Below, piece by piece: positions 8,136 through 16,301 of a stretch of DNA of 64,000 nucleotides (positions are counted from its first letter, which is position 1; each line of letters starts with the position of its first letter). Both the position numbers and the translations under genes were made by a program. The stretch is from a virus. The notes under the pieces are model-generated. The model ran no database searches. It had not been told where the DNA came from and saw only the letters and a list, made by a program, of their open reading frames with translations. Where the stretch lies: IMG/VR virus record IMGVR_UViG_3300037493_002747, positions 1-64,000 of that record. One strand, written 5' to 3'.

Positions 8136-8350
8136 AATATGCAGTACAGAGAGAAGACGGCACCTTACTTGAAATCTGTGGCAAGAAAGTAGGGTTCAAT
8201 ACCAAGGAAGAGGCGGTCGAGTGGTTTCGTGAACATTGCCGTCTTCTTGGCGGTCTCGACTGGAGTGTCGGGTTTTACTTCAAGGCCAGGGGAGATCAGA
8301 GTCCATTGAGGATTGTGTGGTCTCGGAGTCTCAAAGAACTGAAGTGGTAG
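8132..8350 (+). CDS. Unknown small protein
   Basis: A 72-residue protein coupled to the DUF2958 gene by an ATGA overlap. It starts with beta-hairpin-like sequence (YAVQREDGTLLEICG), followed by a helix and further strands. No family recognised. Confidence 0.6.
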   Translation: MKYAVQREDGTLLEICGKKVGFNTKEEAVEWFREHCRLLGGLDWSVGFYFKARGDQSPLRIVWSRSLKELKW

Positions 8351-8353
8351 GCA

Positions 8354-8590
8354 ATGAAACTTCGAGACAAGGTACCGGAATGCTTCATGCTTGAGTTTTC
8401 GGACACTCGGGCGGCGAAGTTCTTGGATGTCGAGGTGGTTAAGGAACATTCACCGGATGAGGATAATGTTCGATGGCCTGGTTCGCATCATCATGTTCAC
8501 ATTTGGTGGGAGATGGCGAATGGGTACGGGGTAGCCTGGAACGAGAATCCGGCTCGTGGATATTCATTTCCTGTCGTCAAAATCGTCTAG
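8354..8590 (+). CDS. Unknown small protein
   Basis: A 78-residue protein with a histidine cluster (GSHHHVHIWW near residues 43-52). It is the last gene of the operon led by promoter copy 4. No family recognised. Confidence 0.55.
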   Translation: MKLRDKVPECFMLEFSDTRAAKFLDVEVVKEHSPDEDNVRWPGSHHHVHIWWEMANGYGVAWNENPARGYSFPVVKIV

Positions 8591-8595
8591 TTGAA

Positions 8596-8624
8596 CCGTA
8601 TTGTGACTGACTTTCTGCAATGTA
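8596..8624 (+). promoter_or_regulatory. CCGTATT-N14-GCAATGTA element, copy 5
   Basis: CCGTATT at 8596-8602 and GCAATGTA at 8617-8624, spacer 14, followed by GGAGGAC and the ATG at 8640. Confidence 0.75.
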
Positions 8625-8639
8625 GTGGTGGAGGACAAT

Positions 8640-9047
8640 ATGAGCAATGTTAAAGCTATTCGTATTCAGGGGGAGTTGAACACACTGGCGTTGATGTCTG
8701 CTCCGGAATCTACCGACCCTAATTTGGAAGGGTTTAGTTTTGGAGCCAGCGACTTGATTCGGGGACATAACATTCCTGGGGACAAGGTCAATCTTGCGAT
8801 TGAAGCAGCCAAACGTATCAACAAGTTATTGGCGACCACTACGTTCCCGCACAGTGGATTGAAAGTGTATTTCGACAAAGTCCAGTGTCGGGTAGAGAAG
8901 AATGGATACAACGGTCAGATCAACTATTTTCGGTATACTATCGAGGGGCGAGAGGCTGTTTCCTTTAGGTGGTTCGATGAGTTGGTTGCGGCACTTGAAA
9001 TTTTCGGCAAGGTGACTCTTCGGGCTTGCCGGGATATGGATGCATAA
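8640..9047 (+). CDS. Unknown protein
   Basis: A 135-residue soluble protein of mixed helix and strand. The ATG at 8640 is preferred over an in-frame GTG at 8625 because GGAGG lies between them at the right distance. First gene after promoter copy 5. No family recognised. Confidence 0.6.
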   Translation: MSNVKAIRIQGELNTLALMSAPESTDPNLEGFSFGASDLIRGHNIPGDKVNLAIEAAKRINKLLATTTFPHSGLKVYFDKVQCRVEKNGYNGQINYFRYTIEGREAVSFRWFDELVAALEIFGKVTLRACRDMDA

Positions 9048-9049
9048 AT

Positions 9050-9244
9050 ATGAAAGTAATTTGTCCAGTATTTGTAGTCGGCAAATGTCCTGTTGAAGCT
9101 TGTGATCACTCCATAGATCATGACCATTCTATTCACTGTACAGGAAACGAGCGTAACGGATTGTGTAAGAATTGTATTCCTACAGAGGAGATGCAAACTG
9201 GAAAGACGGAATCAGAAACCGGAGAAACGGTGGTAATGGAGTAG
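9050..9244 (+). CDS. Small Cys/His-rich protein
   Basis: A 64-residue product with CPVFVVGKCPVEACDH near the N-terminus, then HCTG and CKNC, an arrangement likely to bind zinc, followed by an acidic tail. The start is taken at the ATG two bases after the preceding stop. Function unknown. Confidence 0.55.
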   Translation: MKVICPVFVVGKCPVEACDHSIDHDHSIHCTGNERNGLCKNCIPTEEMQTGKTESETGETVVME

Positions 9245-9245
9245 T

Positions 9246-9437
9246 ATGAGAAAGATGGTGAAATGCGGGTTGGACTTTATTCGGGACAAGAACTGGAATC
9301 CCGTGGTTCGTGATCGTGCCGGGGCGGCTGCGGTTGGTCGTAGGACCATGTCAGAAGACCTGAAGGCTCTAGGGTTTAGTGTGGCGATATTTGAAGCAGC
9401 GGATTACTACCGCGTGAGTTACGGGAGGAAGGCATGA
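9246..9437 (+). CDS. Unknown small protein
   Basis: A 63-residue basic protein that ends in an ATGA overlap with the next gene. No domain recognised; the support is tight packing in an operon. Confidence 0.5.
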   Translation: MRKMVKCGLDFIRDKNWNPVVRDRAGAAAVGRRTMSEDLKALGFSVAIFEAADYYRVSYGRKA

Positions 9438-9667
9438 GTGCCAAGTGGGAAGAGAATCATGCTCTTTTGAGGGGGAACTGGGTTAAATCTGACGGTTATA
9501 CTATGCCTGCATACGGCAGGGAAGCAACCAACGGGAAGGCTCAAACTATCATTCAGTTGCCGAATAAGTTGGGCTGGCGTTTGTTTGTGATGGGGAACGA
9601 GGTATTCTTGCACAAGAGTTTGTTTCAAGTGCTTCGACGGGCGAATGAAGAAGGAGTGACGGTATGA
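9434..9667 (+). CDS. Unknown small protein
   Basis: A 77-residue protein starting in an ATGA overlap and ending in another. A beta-hairpin-like middle (QTIIQLPNKLGWRLFVMG) is followed by a helix. No family recognised. Confidence 0.55.
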   Translation: MSAKWEENHALLRGNWVKSDGYTMPAYGREATNGKAQTIIQLPNKLGWRLFVMGNEVFLHKSLFQVLRRANEEGVTV

Positions 9668-9984
9668 AGACTCTGAATCAGGCGTTCAAGGCGGCGAACA
9701 AAGGCCCGGTGTCGGTGGATAAACACCTGATGATCGTGGCGGCTGACGGTGACTATCTGGCTCGGATTGATGCCAGTGAAGGCCGAAAGTGGAGGGCTTC
9801 TGCGGGATTGCTGGTTCATGGATTCAACCAACTTCAGGGATCGGAGAGGGTTCTGTGGAATGCTCTTGAAGTCATCAGGGATTGTCAGATGCCAAAGACG
9901 TATCATCGGACCAAGGAAGAGGTTGTTGCGGAGATCGAGGACCAGATTTTGAAACTCAACCAAGTGAAGGAGATTGGAGAATGA
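9664..9984 (+). CDS. Unknown protein
   Basis: A 106-residue protein, translationally coupled on both sides by ATGA overlaps. It has an N-terminal helix and a C-terminal charged helix (TKEEVVAEIEDQILKL). Function unknown. Confidence 0.55.
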   Translation: MKTLNQAFKAANKGPVSVDKHLMIVAADGDYLARIDASEGRKWRASAGLLVHGFNQLQGSERVLWNALEVIRDCQMPKTYHRTKEEVVAEIEDQILKLNQVKEIGE

Positions 9985-10238
9985 TCTGCGCGAGATTTCT
10001 TCAAAAGGTTAAGGACATCTTCCGCAGGCCAGATAGGGAGATGGAAGTTCCGAAGGTTGAATTGCGATACATCGATGGTGTAGAGTATTCGGAAAGTTTG
10101 GCCAAGTTGAACCCGAATAACTGTGCTGTGATTGAGAGAACGGCGGACGGAAGATGCGTGGGAGCATGTTACTTCCATATGAAAGATGGCAAGACTTGTC
10201 CTCGTCACGGAGTCGTAAAAACCGGAATCGTAAAATAA
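9981..10238 (+). CDS. Unknown small protein with Cys residues
   Basis: An 85-residue protein. The ATG at 9981, overlapping the previous TGA, is chosen over upstream in-frame starts that would run through the preceding gene. The C-terminal half has CVGACYFHMKDGKTCPRHG, a possible metal site. No family recognised. Confidence 0.55.
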   Translation: MICARFLQKVKDIFRRPDREMEVPKVELRYIDGVEYSESLAKLNPNNCAVIERTADGRCVGACYFHMKDGKTCPRHGVVKTGIVK

Positions 10239-10249
10239 TTCATATTGTC

Positions 10250-10456
10250 ATGCATGTACCATTGCAAAGAAAAAAGAAGTACAGCAAGTTAAAGCACAAG
10301 GTAGTCTGTTCGTGGAGAGGACACATTCTCATTCCGGTTGAGATGAATGAAGAAGCCCACAAGGCAGTATATCTTCAAAGATACATAGGCGATCTTTATG
10401 AATGCGCCTGTTGTCATGGAAGAACGTATCGATTGAGTGTTGTAGGAAAACAATGA
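10250..10456 (+). CDS. Small CxxCH protein
   Basis: A 68-residue basic protein with YECACCHGRTYRL near the C-terminus (possible zinc knuckle). The start is uncertain because no good ribosome binding site lies before the ATG. It ends one base before promoter copy 6. Confidence 0.45.
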   Translation: MHVPLQRKKKYSKLKHKVVCSWRGHILIPVEMNEEAHKAVYLQRYIGDLYECACCHGRTYRLSVVGKQ

Positions 10457-10485
10457 CCGTATTTTGGCACTGAAATAGCAATGTA
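10457..10485 (+). promoter_or_regulatory. CCGTATT-N14-GCAATGTA element, copy 6
   Basis: CCGTATT at 10457-10463 and GCAATGTA at 10478-10485, spacer 14, followed by AAAGGAGA before the ATG at 10505. Confidence 0.75.
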
Positions 10486-10504
10486 GTATAAAGGAGACCG
10501 GGAA

Positions 10505-10969
10505 ATGAAAAGGGAAATTTTGAAGGCATTGGTTCGTGAAGGTAAGAAGCCCATGGTACGTCTCACGGGCGAACTGTGGGATGAGTCGTTTGGTCAGGAG
10601 GGAATGATTGCTCGGGTGATATCTGCGGTGGATCAACCTGATGATACTCTGGTCGAATTCGTTTTCGACTACAACGAGAAACGGGACCTCAATCTAACGT
10701 TTGATCAACCGAATTGGTTTCTCCGTTGTGGGGATTCCAGCAAGATGGGTACGGCGATTGAGGCAGGGAAATTCAAAGACCCAACGAATCTTACAGAAGA
10801 AGTGGTGTTTGACGAGAATGAACCGGTGCCTGTCGAATTCATTGAAAAGGAAACACCTCTTGGGGAGTATTTGGAGTCTGACAGCAAAGTCGGTTATGTT
10901 GAGTGGTTGGAGGCGAAGTTGGAAGAACTTGTGCCTAACGCCATGAAGACTTGGAAGAATGGTCTATGA
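10505..10969 (+). CDS. Unknown acidic protein
   Basis: A 154-residue acidic protein with a beta-rich N-terminal half (MVRLTGELWDESFGQEGMIA) and a charged C-terminal region. Leads the operon after promoter copy 6 and ends in an ATGA overlap. No family recognised. Confidence 0.6.
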   Translation: MKREILKALVREGKKPMVRLTGELWDESFGQEGMIARVISAVDQPDDTLVEFVFDYNEKRDLNLTFDQPNWFLRCGDSSKMGTAIEAGKFKDPTNLTEEVVFDENEPVPVEFIEKETPLGEYLESDSKVGYVEWLEAKLEELVPNAMKTWKNGL

Positions 10970-11397
10970 GCACAAGACTGACGAAAGGGAAGATGGTGTC
11001 TGCAATTCAGGACATGATGCAGGGATTGGGAATTCCATCGGTTGAGTTTGCAGATGAGAACGGCAATGTAAAAGGACGGATTGACGTTCCGAAGCCGAAG
11101 GATGTTGCTTGTAAGGTTCCTGCGTATGGCGGCGGCATGGTTTCGATCAAGCAGGGAGATCATATCCGTTTGTGGTTGAGAGACGAGTACACCGGGATAT
11201 GGAAGCCCGAAGGGGAAAATGGTAGAGAAGCTGTTGGAAAAGTCATGTGTGTCAGGAAGGACAAATTCATGGCTGGGAGATGGTCGTTGGCGTATCTGGG
11301 GGATAACAGAGACAAGACAGATGGTCCGTCTTCGTGTATTGTGCAAAATTTCCCGAGTGGATGGGCAAGGGTAGTGGAGAAACTCAATGGCAAGTGA
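10966..11397 (+). CDS. Unknown protein
   Basis: A 143-residue protein whose ATG overlaps the preceding TGA; an in-frame upstream ATG at 10951 would overlap more. GDHIRLWLRDEYTG (about residues 63-76) suggests a small beta barrel. Function unknown. Confidence 0.55.
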   Translation: MSTRLTKGKMVSAIQDMMQGLGIPSVEFADENGNVKGRIDVPKPKDVACKVPAYGGGMVSIKQGDHIRLWLRDEYTGIWKPEGENGREAVGKVMCVRKDKFMAGRWSLAYLGDNRDKTDGPSSCIVQNFPSGWARVVEKLNGK

Positions 11398-11605
11398 ACG
11401 GAACAAGTTTCAGGCAGAGACGATGGTTGAGAAGTGTAAGCAATTGCGGCTTCACGTCCGGTGTCATTTGGACAGTTGCAAGAAACATAATCATCCAGAG
11501 ACGCCGGAACAGTGTGAGGACAATGATATTGTATTGCACTTGATGTTAATTGCTAGGGAGTTGGAAATCAGTGAGAAGGCATTGAAAGACCTTTCCAGAG
11601 GGTGA
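11387..11605 (+). CDS. Unknown small helical protein
   Basis: A 72-residue protein overlapping the previous gene by 11 bases. It has cysteine/histidine pairs (CKQLRLHVRCHLDSCKKH) and a helical C-terminus. No family recognised. Confidence 0.5.
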   Translation: MASERNKFQAETMVEKCKQLRLHVRCHLDSCKKHNHPETPEQCEDNDIVLHLMLIARELEISEKALKDLSRG

Positions 11606-11639
11606 GGTCTAACATAGGATCGAACTAGGAGGTAAAGTG

Positions 11640-11993
11640 ATGAACTTTGAAGATTACAAGGTGAAGATTCCATATCCAGACAGACCCAGCAAGCCGATCC
11701 TGGCAAGGATTGCTAAGGGGCATGTTTCGTCCAAGGATGCTCGTGCGTATGCGGACGCTCTTGAGCAGTGGGAAAAGGACATGGAGGTATTCCGCGAGGC
11801 AGAAAAGGTATACCGCCAGGCAGATCATCTGCTTCAGGTACAGTTTCAGAACGATGTATTGAAAGAGAACGGTTTGGGAAACCATCCCAAGGCGGACAAA
11901 GTGTATGCTCTGGCTTGGGAAGAAGGCCATGCTAACGGGTACAGTGAAGTCGCTGATTGGGTGGAAAAACTGGCAGAACTGGTAAAAGACTAA
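11640..11993 (+). CDS. Unknown helical protein
   Basis: A 117-residue protein with a long charged helical centre (about residues 35-75). The ATG at 11640 lies 7 bases after an AGGAGG site at 11627-11632, so the GTG just upstream is not used. Function unknown. Confidence 0.6.
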   Translation: MNFEDYKVKIPYPDRPSKPILARIAKGHVSSKDARAYADALEQWEKDMEVFREAEKVYRQADHLLQVQFQNDVLKENGLGNHPKADKVYALAWEEGHANGYSEVADWVEKLAELVKD

Positions 11994-12012
11994 CCGTAGT
12001 GGGATAGGAAGT

Positions 12013-12228
12013 ATGAGTCAACCAAACGTAGAGAAGATTAAGACGTTGATCAAAGTTGGAGAAGCCTTCGTTAAAGAGGTCAAGGCATTACTCGGAGGGT
12101 GGGAATGCAATGAAGTCGTTTTGACGCAACAGGATTGGGATAATGCTGAGGTGGTCAACCATGCAGAATCGTTGATTGAGGATGTTGAGGCAACAATCGC
12201 GGTGATGCGGGAAGAGATCGAAAACTGA
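12013..12228 (+). CDS. Unknown small acidic protein
   Basis: A 71-residue, mostly helical acidic protein, the last gene before promoter copy 7. GATAGGAAG precedes the ATG. No family recognised. Confidence 0.55.
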   Translation: MSQPNVEKIKTLIKVGEAFVKEVKALLGGWECNEVVLTQQDWDNAEVVNHAESLIEDVEATIAVMREEIEN

Positions 12229-12238
12229 AAAAGACTAA

Positions 12239-12267
12239 CCGTATTCTGGACAGATTTTAGCAATGTA
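12239..12267 (+). promoter_or_regulatory. CCGTATT-N14-GCAATGTA element, copy 7
   Basis: CCGTATT at 12239-12245 and GCAATGTA at 12260-12267, spacer 14, followed by GGAGGG and the ATG at 12286. Confidence 0.75.
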
Positions 12268-12285
12268 TGGATGGAGGGCACAACA

Positions 12286-13176
12286 ATGCTGACAGACATA
12301 CAGAATATGATTGATGAGAAGTTGGTTGAACCGACTGGTGGCAAAATGACCGAATCGAAGCTTTTGAGTGAGTGTGGACCTGTTTTGGTCGTAGATGGTA
12401 CGCCTGGTGAGCAATATCAGGTGGAGATTGAGCCGGGAGACTATCTGGTGATTCGGGCTGGAGCTACGGCGGGTAAGGCATCGGCTCGGTTCAGTCATCC
12501 GAATGTGGCAGCTTCTGGCAAGGTAATCCACGAGTTCAAGCACTATCGGTCTGGAGGAAGCAAGTTCTGGTCGGCACGGGCTGGCGTGGATCACTACTTT
12601 GTGGTTCCTCGTACTGCCGTCAAACTACTCCCGGTGAAGGGTTATTCATACATCCCGGCGGAGATCAATGGCGTCAAGGTTCGATTCAATGTAAGTGGCG
12701 GTACCGCAAATGGATGGACTGATTGGCTGCATACTTCTGTCGTGATCAGTGTGAATCACAAGGTTTCGGACCTGAAGAAGATTGCGGAAGTATCTGTTCG
12801 GAATTCCCCGTTTGAGCCGATTGTCCATAAACCACTGGATGCTGGGGATGAGATTCGTTGGAATCGTCTGGCGTCTCGGTTGTCCAAGGATTTGATCGAG
12901 AAGATTGCAAAGTTGGCGGAGGAGAAGAAGGCTCCAATTGTGAAGTTCCTGCCGGGGTTTGCGGGTAATGAAGGGAGAGTTGTGGAGGTTACTCGCCGGG
13001 CAAAAAAGGTGAATATTGAGACGGAGGCTGGGTTTGTGAAGTCATGGCGCATTGAGTATACTGGGGCCGTGAAGGGGCTGATTCTGGTGATAGACGGTAC
13101 GTGGGGGCGAGTTCGTGCGAAGGTTGGACAGATTGATTGGGCGGCGACGGCTGTCGCCAATGGGATAGCAGCATGA
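12286..13176 (+). CDS. Unknown protein, about 296 residues
   Basis: One of the larger products of the small-gene region. It is mostly beta-rich; a short KOW-like segment (FAGNEGRVVEVTRRAKKVNIE) lies near residue 228. The ATG at 12286 is preferred over 12271 because the GGAGGG ribosome binding site lies between. It heads a two-gene unit behind promoter copy 7. No family recognised. Confidence 0.6.
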   Translation: MLTDIQNMIDEKLVEPTGGKMTESKLLSECGPVLVVDGTPGEQYQVEIEPGDYLVIRAGATAGKASARFSHPNVAASGKVIHEFKHYRSGGSKFWSARAGVDHYFVVPRTAVKLLPVKGYSYIPAEINGVKVRFNVSGGTANGWTDWLHTSVVISVNHKVSDLKKIAEVSVRNSPFEPIVHKPLDAGDEIRWNRLASRLSKDLIEKIAKLAEEKKAPIVKFLPGFAGNEGRVVEVTRRAKKVNIETEAGFVKSWRIEYTGAVKGLILVIDGTWGRVRAKVGQIDWAATAVANGIAA

Positions 13177-13394
13177 AAGCAGCATATGAACGAATAGACA
13201 AGGATGACAAAAAGAAGATTATTTGGGCTGTGGCTGATACATATCGAGAAGCTAGACTTCTTGCATCAAAAAGGGCAACGGGCCATTATGGAGAGAAGGT
13301 AGCCCCCGAATATTTCATGGTTTGTGAGGCTATGCAGGGGTGGGATAAGAAATGTGGCCTTGCCGTGGCAGATTGGAGCATGATTTTTACTTGA
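13173..13394 (+). CDS. Unknown small protein
   Basis: A 73-residue helical protein coupled to the previous gene by an ATGA overlap. It contains KDDKKKIIWAVADTYREARLL near the start. No family recognised. It is followed by a late-type promoter box. Confidence 0.55.
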   Translation: MKAAYERIDKDDKKKIIWAVADTYREARLLASKRATGHYGEKVAPEYFMVCEAMQGWDKKCGLAVADWSMIFT

Positions 13395-13406
13395 GTTTGT
13401 GTCATT

Positions 13407-13420
13407 TTTTCTTGATATTC
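13407..13420 (+). promoter_or_regulatory. TTCTTTGATATTC-type element
   Basis: TTTTCTTGATATTC lies 30 bp before the ATG at 13451. It matches the second recurring motif of this window (consensus TTCTTTGATATTC) and marks the change from CCGTATT-driven operons to another promoter class. Confidence 0.5.
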
Positions 13421-13450
13421 CATCCTACTGATAGGACGGGGGATCAATAA

Positions 13451-14200
13451 ATGGACGATTCAAGAATATCAATACTGGCCAATTCTGTTGTCAACGGTAC
13501 ATACCCAAGACTAGAATTGAAGCGGACGATTTTTTGCGAACAAGCTCCAGAGCAGTCTATTCAGGCTTGGGTGGTTGACGGCGAATATGTCCGTACATTC
13601 ATTGATGAAGAGTTTACCAATTTTGGTCAGCACTACCGTTTTCCGTTCATCCCGGAGTATGAGTTCTGGATCGACAAGGAATCGGTTTGCGATGAGACAG
13701 ATTTCTACATAGAGCACCTTAAGGTTGAATGGAATTCGATGCGCCAGGGGAAACCTTACAGTGTGGCGATTGTTGAGGCGGATAATGTCGAAAAGGCGAT
13801 TCGCAGGCTAACAGATGATATCAGCAAGGTGATTGATCCAGTACGCAATGTTGTTGACCCCAAGTTGTTCCGTTTGAGGCTGTTAAAGTCCCTAGAGAAT
13901 GGTGTGAATGTTTGGTTGGTGAATGGTCGTTTGGTTCGGAGCGTACTTCATATTGACTTTACGCAGGGCGGACACCAATATGTCTATGAGTATGTTCCCG
14001 AAGGGGATGTCTGGATTGACAATGATATAGATTGGAATGAGCGAGGGTTCGTGATCTTACATGAACTTCATGAGCGTAATAGGATGGAGCAAGGACTTCC
14101 ATATTCCAAGGCTCACGCAGAATCAAGTGCATTGGAACTGAGTTGCCGGAAACAGATTGATGACTTGCATGATGCGTTGGCGGTAGAAGGCTGGGCGTAA
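13451..14200 (+). CDS. Tandem-domain protein with one HExxH metalloprotease-like site
   Basis: A 249-residue protein made of two similar halves (about residues 30-120 and 155-240). Each runs V-x-G-x-V-R, F-x-x-G-x-x-Y, F/VWID, then E-H-L/HELHE and M-x-x-G-x-PYS-x-A. The second copy keeps VILHELHERNRM, a HExxH zincin-type motif with a following glutamate; the first has the unusable FYIEHLKVEW at this place. A single active zinc-peptidase-like domain with a decayed duplicate is a reasonable reading, but activity is not established. Confidence 0.6.
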   Translation: MDDSRISILANSVVNGTYPRLELKRTIFCEQAPEQSIQAWVVDGEYVRTFIDEEFTNFGQHYRFPFIPEYEFWIDKESVCDETDFYIEHLKVEWNSMRQGKPYSVAIVEADNVEKAIRRLTDDISKVIDPVRNVVDPKLFRLRLLKSLENGVNVWLVNGRLVRSVLHIDFTQGGHQYVYEYVPEGDVWIDNDIDWNERGFVILHELHERNRMEQGLPYSKAHAESSALELSCRKQIDDLHDALAVEGWA

Positions 14201-14219
14201 GTTAAGACTGGAGACTTGT

Positions 14220-14681
14220 ATGACTCGTGAATATGCAATTGCTAGCCGGTTGGTTTCTGCTTCGCACCAAAGGAAGGCGGCGACAGTTGACATTGTTCAG
14301 GATAGAATTTCAGAAGCCATAAGGTCTCTGAGTTATCTTCCAGTGGAACACTCTTTCCAGGATAGTCGTCAGGGGAAGATGGCCAAGGATAAGGTCAGCA
14401 AGGCATTGTCTTTATTGGAGGAAGTTCTATCGGACCTGCCGACACCTGTGACATACACGGTATATGGGTTGCCTGGGGTGGGCTCATTCTCCGATGTTCA
14501 GGATTTTGAAAGAGCGTTGGCGGCTAAGGGTATTCGCAAGATTGGTGTGTCAAGAAGCCAGTCTCTCCGTAAAGAATTGCAGGGGCAACCGATGTTTGAT
14601 AGTCTTCTTGGGCCGATGTATGATGGTCCTAAGAAGGTCAGGTATGAGACCTCTGACGTGAATGACACGCTTTCGAGGTAG
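14220..14681 (+). CDS. Unknown protein
   Basis: A 153-residue protein. Its N-terminus (MTREYAIASRLVSA) resembles the recurring RIAxxLVA-type motif of other proteins here. A helical half is followed by a glycine-containing segment. GAGACTTGT before the ATG is a weak ribosome binding site. Function unknown. Confidence 0.55.
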   Translation: MTREYAIASRLVSASHQRKAATVDIVQDRISEAIRSLSYLPVEHSFQDSRQGKMAKDKVSKALSLLEEVLSDLPTPVTYTVYGLPGVGSFSDVQDFERALAAKGIRKIGVSRSQSLRKELQGQPMFDSLLGPMYDGPKKVRYETSDVNDTLSR

Positions 14682-14685
14682 GATT

Positions 14686-15558
14686 ATGTCACAGAATGCA
14701 AACGAACGTTCGGGACTGGCCTCAAAGTATCTGCCAGTTACACCACCTAGAAAGAATCTTCATCGCATTGCTATGGACTTATTGGGGATGGCCAAGTCTT
14801 TTCTAGCAGATGATAAATGGGAAGCCCCGGAAGGTGATCGTAAGAATTGGCGGAAACGGAATCAGGATGGCAGTTACGAGTACCGGGAAACTCCGCCAGA
14901 TGGTAATGCCCCAAGTCAGAAGAAGGATGAGTCGCAAGTAAAGATGTCTCCAAAGAATGAGGAGACAGGTGAAAAACCAAAGAAACGAATTCAGTATAAG
15001 TCGTACCTCAAGTTGGATAAACCTAAGCTGCAAGAGATTCTCACAAAGGGACATTATTCGCTAATATCGGCTGGCAAGAATAGTAGTGATCCCAAAGAAG
15101 CACTGATGAAAGCAGATGACGAGTTTTTCCATAAGAGACATGAGGAATTGAGAGGTGAGTTGGAGAAGGCTGGACTTCCTTACACGGAAGTAGTTGGACA
15201 TTATGGCGGAGGAAAGGAAAACACATTCTTGGTGTTTCACGATGATACTGAACTTACTCCGAAAACGGAAAAAGCCATAATGGTACATCATCGAGACGAA
15301 GATGATGCTAAGAAGAATCGGACGATTCTGAATGACATGGGAAAGAAGTTCAATCAAGAGAGCGTCCTACATGCCGGTAATGGTAGGAATGATATGTCTT
15401 TCACAACTGGTCCGAAGGCAGGAGTAACTTGTGGCGGCAATGGGTGGAATGAATCTGATGACGCTCTTGACAATTACACGGATATTGAATTGGAAGGAAC
15501 AAAACACACGAAGTTTCAGTTAGACATACGGGAGTGTTTTGAAAGGGGACTGTTGTGA
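14686..15558 (+). CDS. DUF3293-like protein
   Basis: A 290-residue protein. The N-terminal 100 residues are basic and low-complexity and contain LHRIAMDLLGMAKSFL. After that come YSLISAGKNSSD, the helix HKRHEELRGELEKAG, YTEVVGHYGG and ENTFLVFHDD, which follow the DUF3293 order (S/T-A-x-N, R-x-x-x-L-x-x-L, G-x-Y-G, E-x-SFLV). The function of that domain is unknown to me. The ATG at 14686 is chosen over 14662, which lies inside the preceding gene. Confidence 0.6.
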   Translation: MSQNANERSGLASKYLPVTPPRKNLHRIAMDLLGMAKSFLADDKWEAPEGDRKNWRKRNQDGSYEYRETPPDGNAPSQKKDESQVKMSPKNEETGEKPKKRIQYKSYLKLDKPKLQEILTKGHYSLISAGKNSSDPKEALMKADDEFFHKRHEELRGELEKAGLPYTEVVGHYGGGKENTFLVFHDDTELTPKTEKAIMVHHRDEDDAKKNRTILNDMGKKFNQESVLHAGNGRNDMSFTTGPKAGVTCGGNGWNESDDALDNYTDIELEGTKHTKFQLDIRECFERGLL

Positions 15559-15881
15559 TGTCTACTCGAATCTCAGAGGAAATTTTGGCGATAGCAGATG
15601 AACTGCAAGCACAGCCAAAGGAGAATCCACCATTCAAGCGGGATGAAGAAGGATATGCCACGGTCACTTTCAAGATCAAAGGTGACGCCCTGAATGAACT
15701 CTTGAAACTCATAAAACAGTGTGAGTATATGGGGAATATAGGGCATTCTTTTTCAATCGTTGTTGATCCCAGAGGTGGTAAAGATCGTAGACGCAATATT
15801 GGGTTCGACGGAGATGGGTCAGATCGAGTGAAGGACATTCTGGTGAATGGTGAGCCTTTACCGGAGAAGTTCGACTGGTAA
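15558..15881 (+). CDS. Unknown protein
   Basis: A 107-residue protein starting at an ATG that overlaps the previous TGA. It begins MSTRISEEILAIADELQAQ, another variant of the shared N-terminal helix. A strand-rich core follows (YATVTFKIKGDALNELLKLI). Function unknown. Confidence 0.55.
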   Translation: MSTRISEEILAIADELQAQPKENPPFKRDEEGYATVTFKIKGDALNELLKLIKQCEYMGNIGHSFSIVVDPRGGKDRRRNIGFDGDGSDRVKDILVNGEPLPEKFDW

Positions 15882-15892
15882 TGGAGGTGAAT

Positions 15893-16219
15893 ATGAGAAT
15901 TGGAAACATGCTCTCTAATATTGCATATGGAATATCTGGTACAAAGGTGTGTTGGGTTCGTGATGGTTCCGCTGTTTCGATTATGGCTATTCTTCCAGAG
16001 TCGAATCGGATGGCAAATAGAGAACAGTCTATTCGACTAGCAGAGAAGGCGGAACGAATAGCAGAACGAGAAGCTTCTCGCATTGGTGTTGTTATTAAGA
16101 CGGGTGCATTTATGGGTGGCGAGGGCAATGGACACATCCAAGCAACCGGCGTTGCTGAAATACCTTGGGCTCCAGACATTGAACATAGGCTATCTCTTGT
16201 CGGAATACATGAAGGTTGA
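15893..16219 (+). CDS. Unknown protein
   Basis: A 108-residue protein; the ATG at 15893 follows GGAGGTG at the proper distance and replaces an in-frame ATG at 15881 that overlaps this site. It has a charged helix (RLAEKAERIAEREASR). Function unknown. Confidence 0.55.
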   Translation: MRIGNMLSNIAYGISGTKVCWVRDGSAVSIMAILPESNRMANREQSIRLAEKAERIAEREASRIGVVIKTGAFMGGEGNGHIQATGVAEIPWAPDIEHRLSLVGIHEG

Positions 16220-16224
16220 TTTTT

Positions 16225-16287
16225 TTTACAAATACTTCCCTTGTGAGTGTATAATGTTAGTGTTCCCGCAGTAATGGGACTAACACT
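16225..16287 (+). promoter_or_regulatory. Sigma70-like -10 box and 5' leader hairpin
   Basis: TATAAT at 16250-16255 is a consensus -10; the best -35 candidate (TTTACA, 16225-16230) is 19 bp away and weak. Immediately downstream AGTGTT (16259-16264) can pair with AACACT (16282-16287), and CCC with GGG inside, forming a leader hairpin 14 bases before the ATG of the next gene. It may control translation or mRNA stability. Confidence 0.5.
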
Positions 16288-16301
16288 TAAAGGGAGATAA
16301 T

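Noticed and set aside
11060-11076. Another GCAATGTA promoter copy (GGCAATGTAAAAGG)
   Set aside because: It is inside a coding region and no CCGTATT lies 14 bp upstream.
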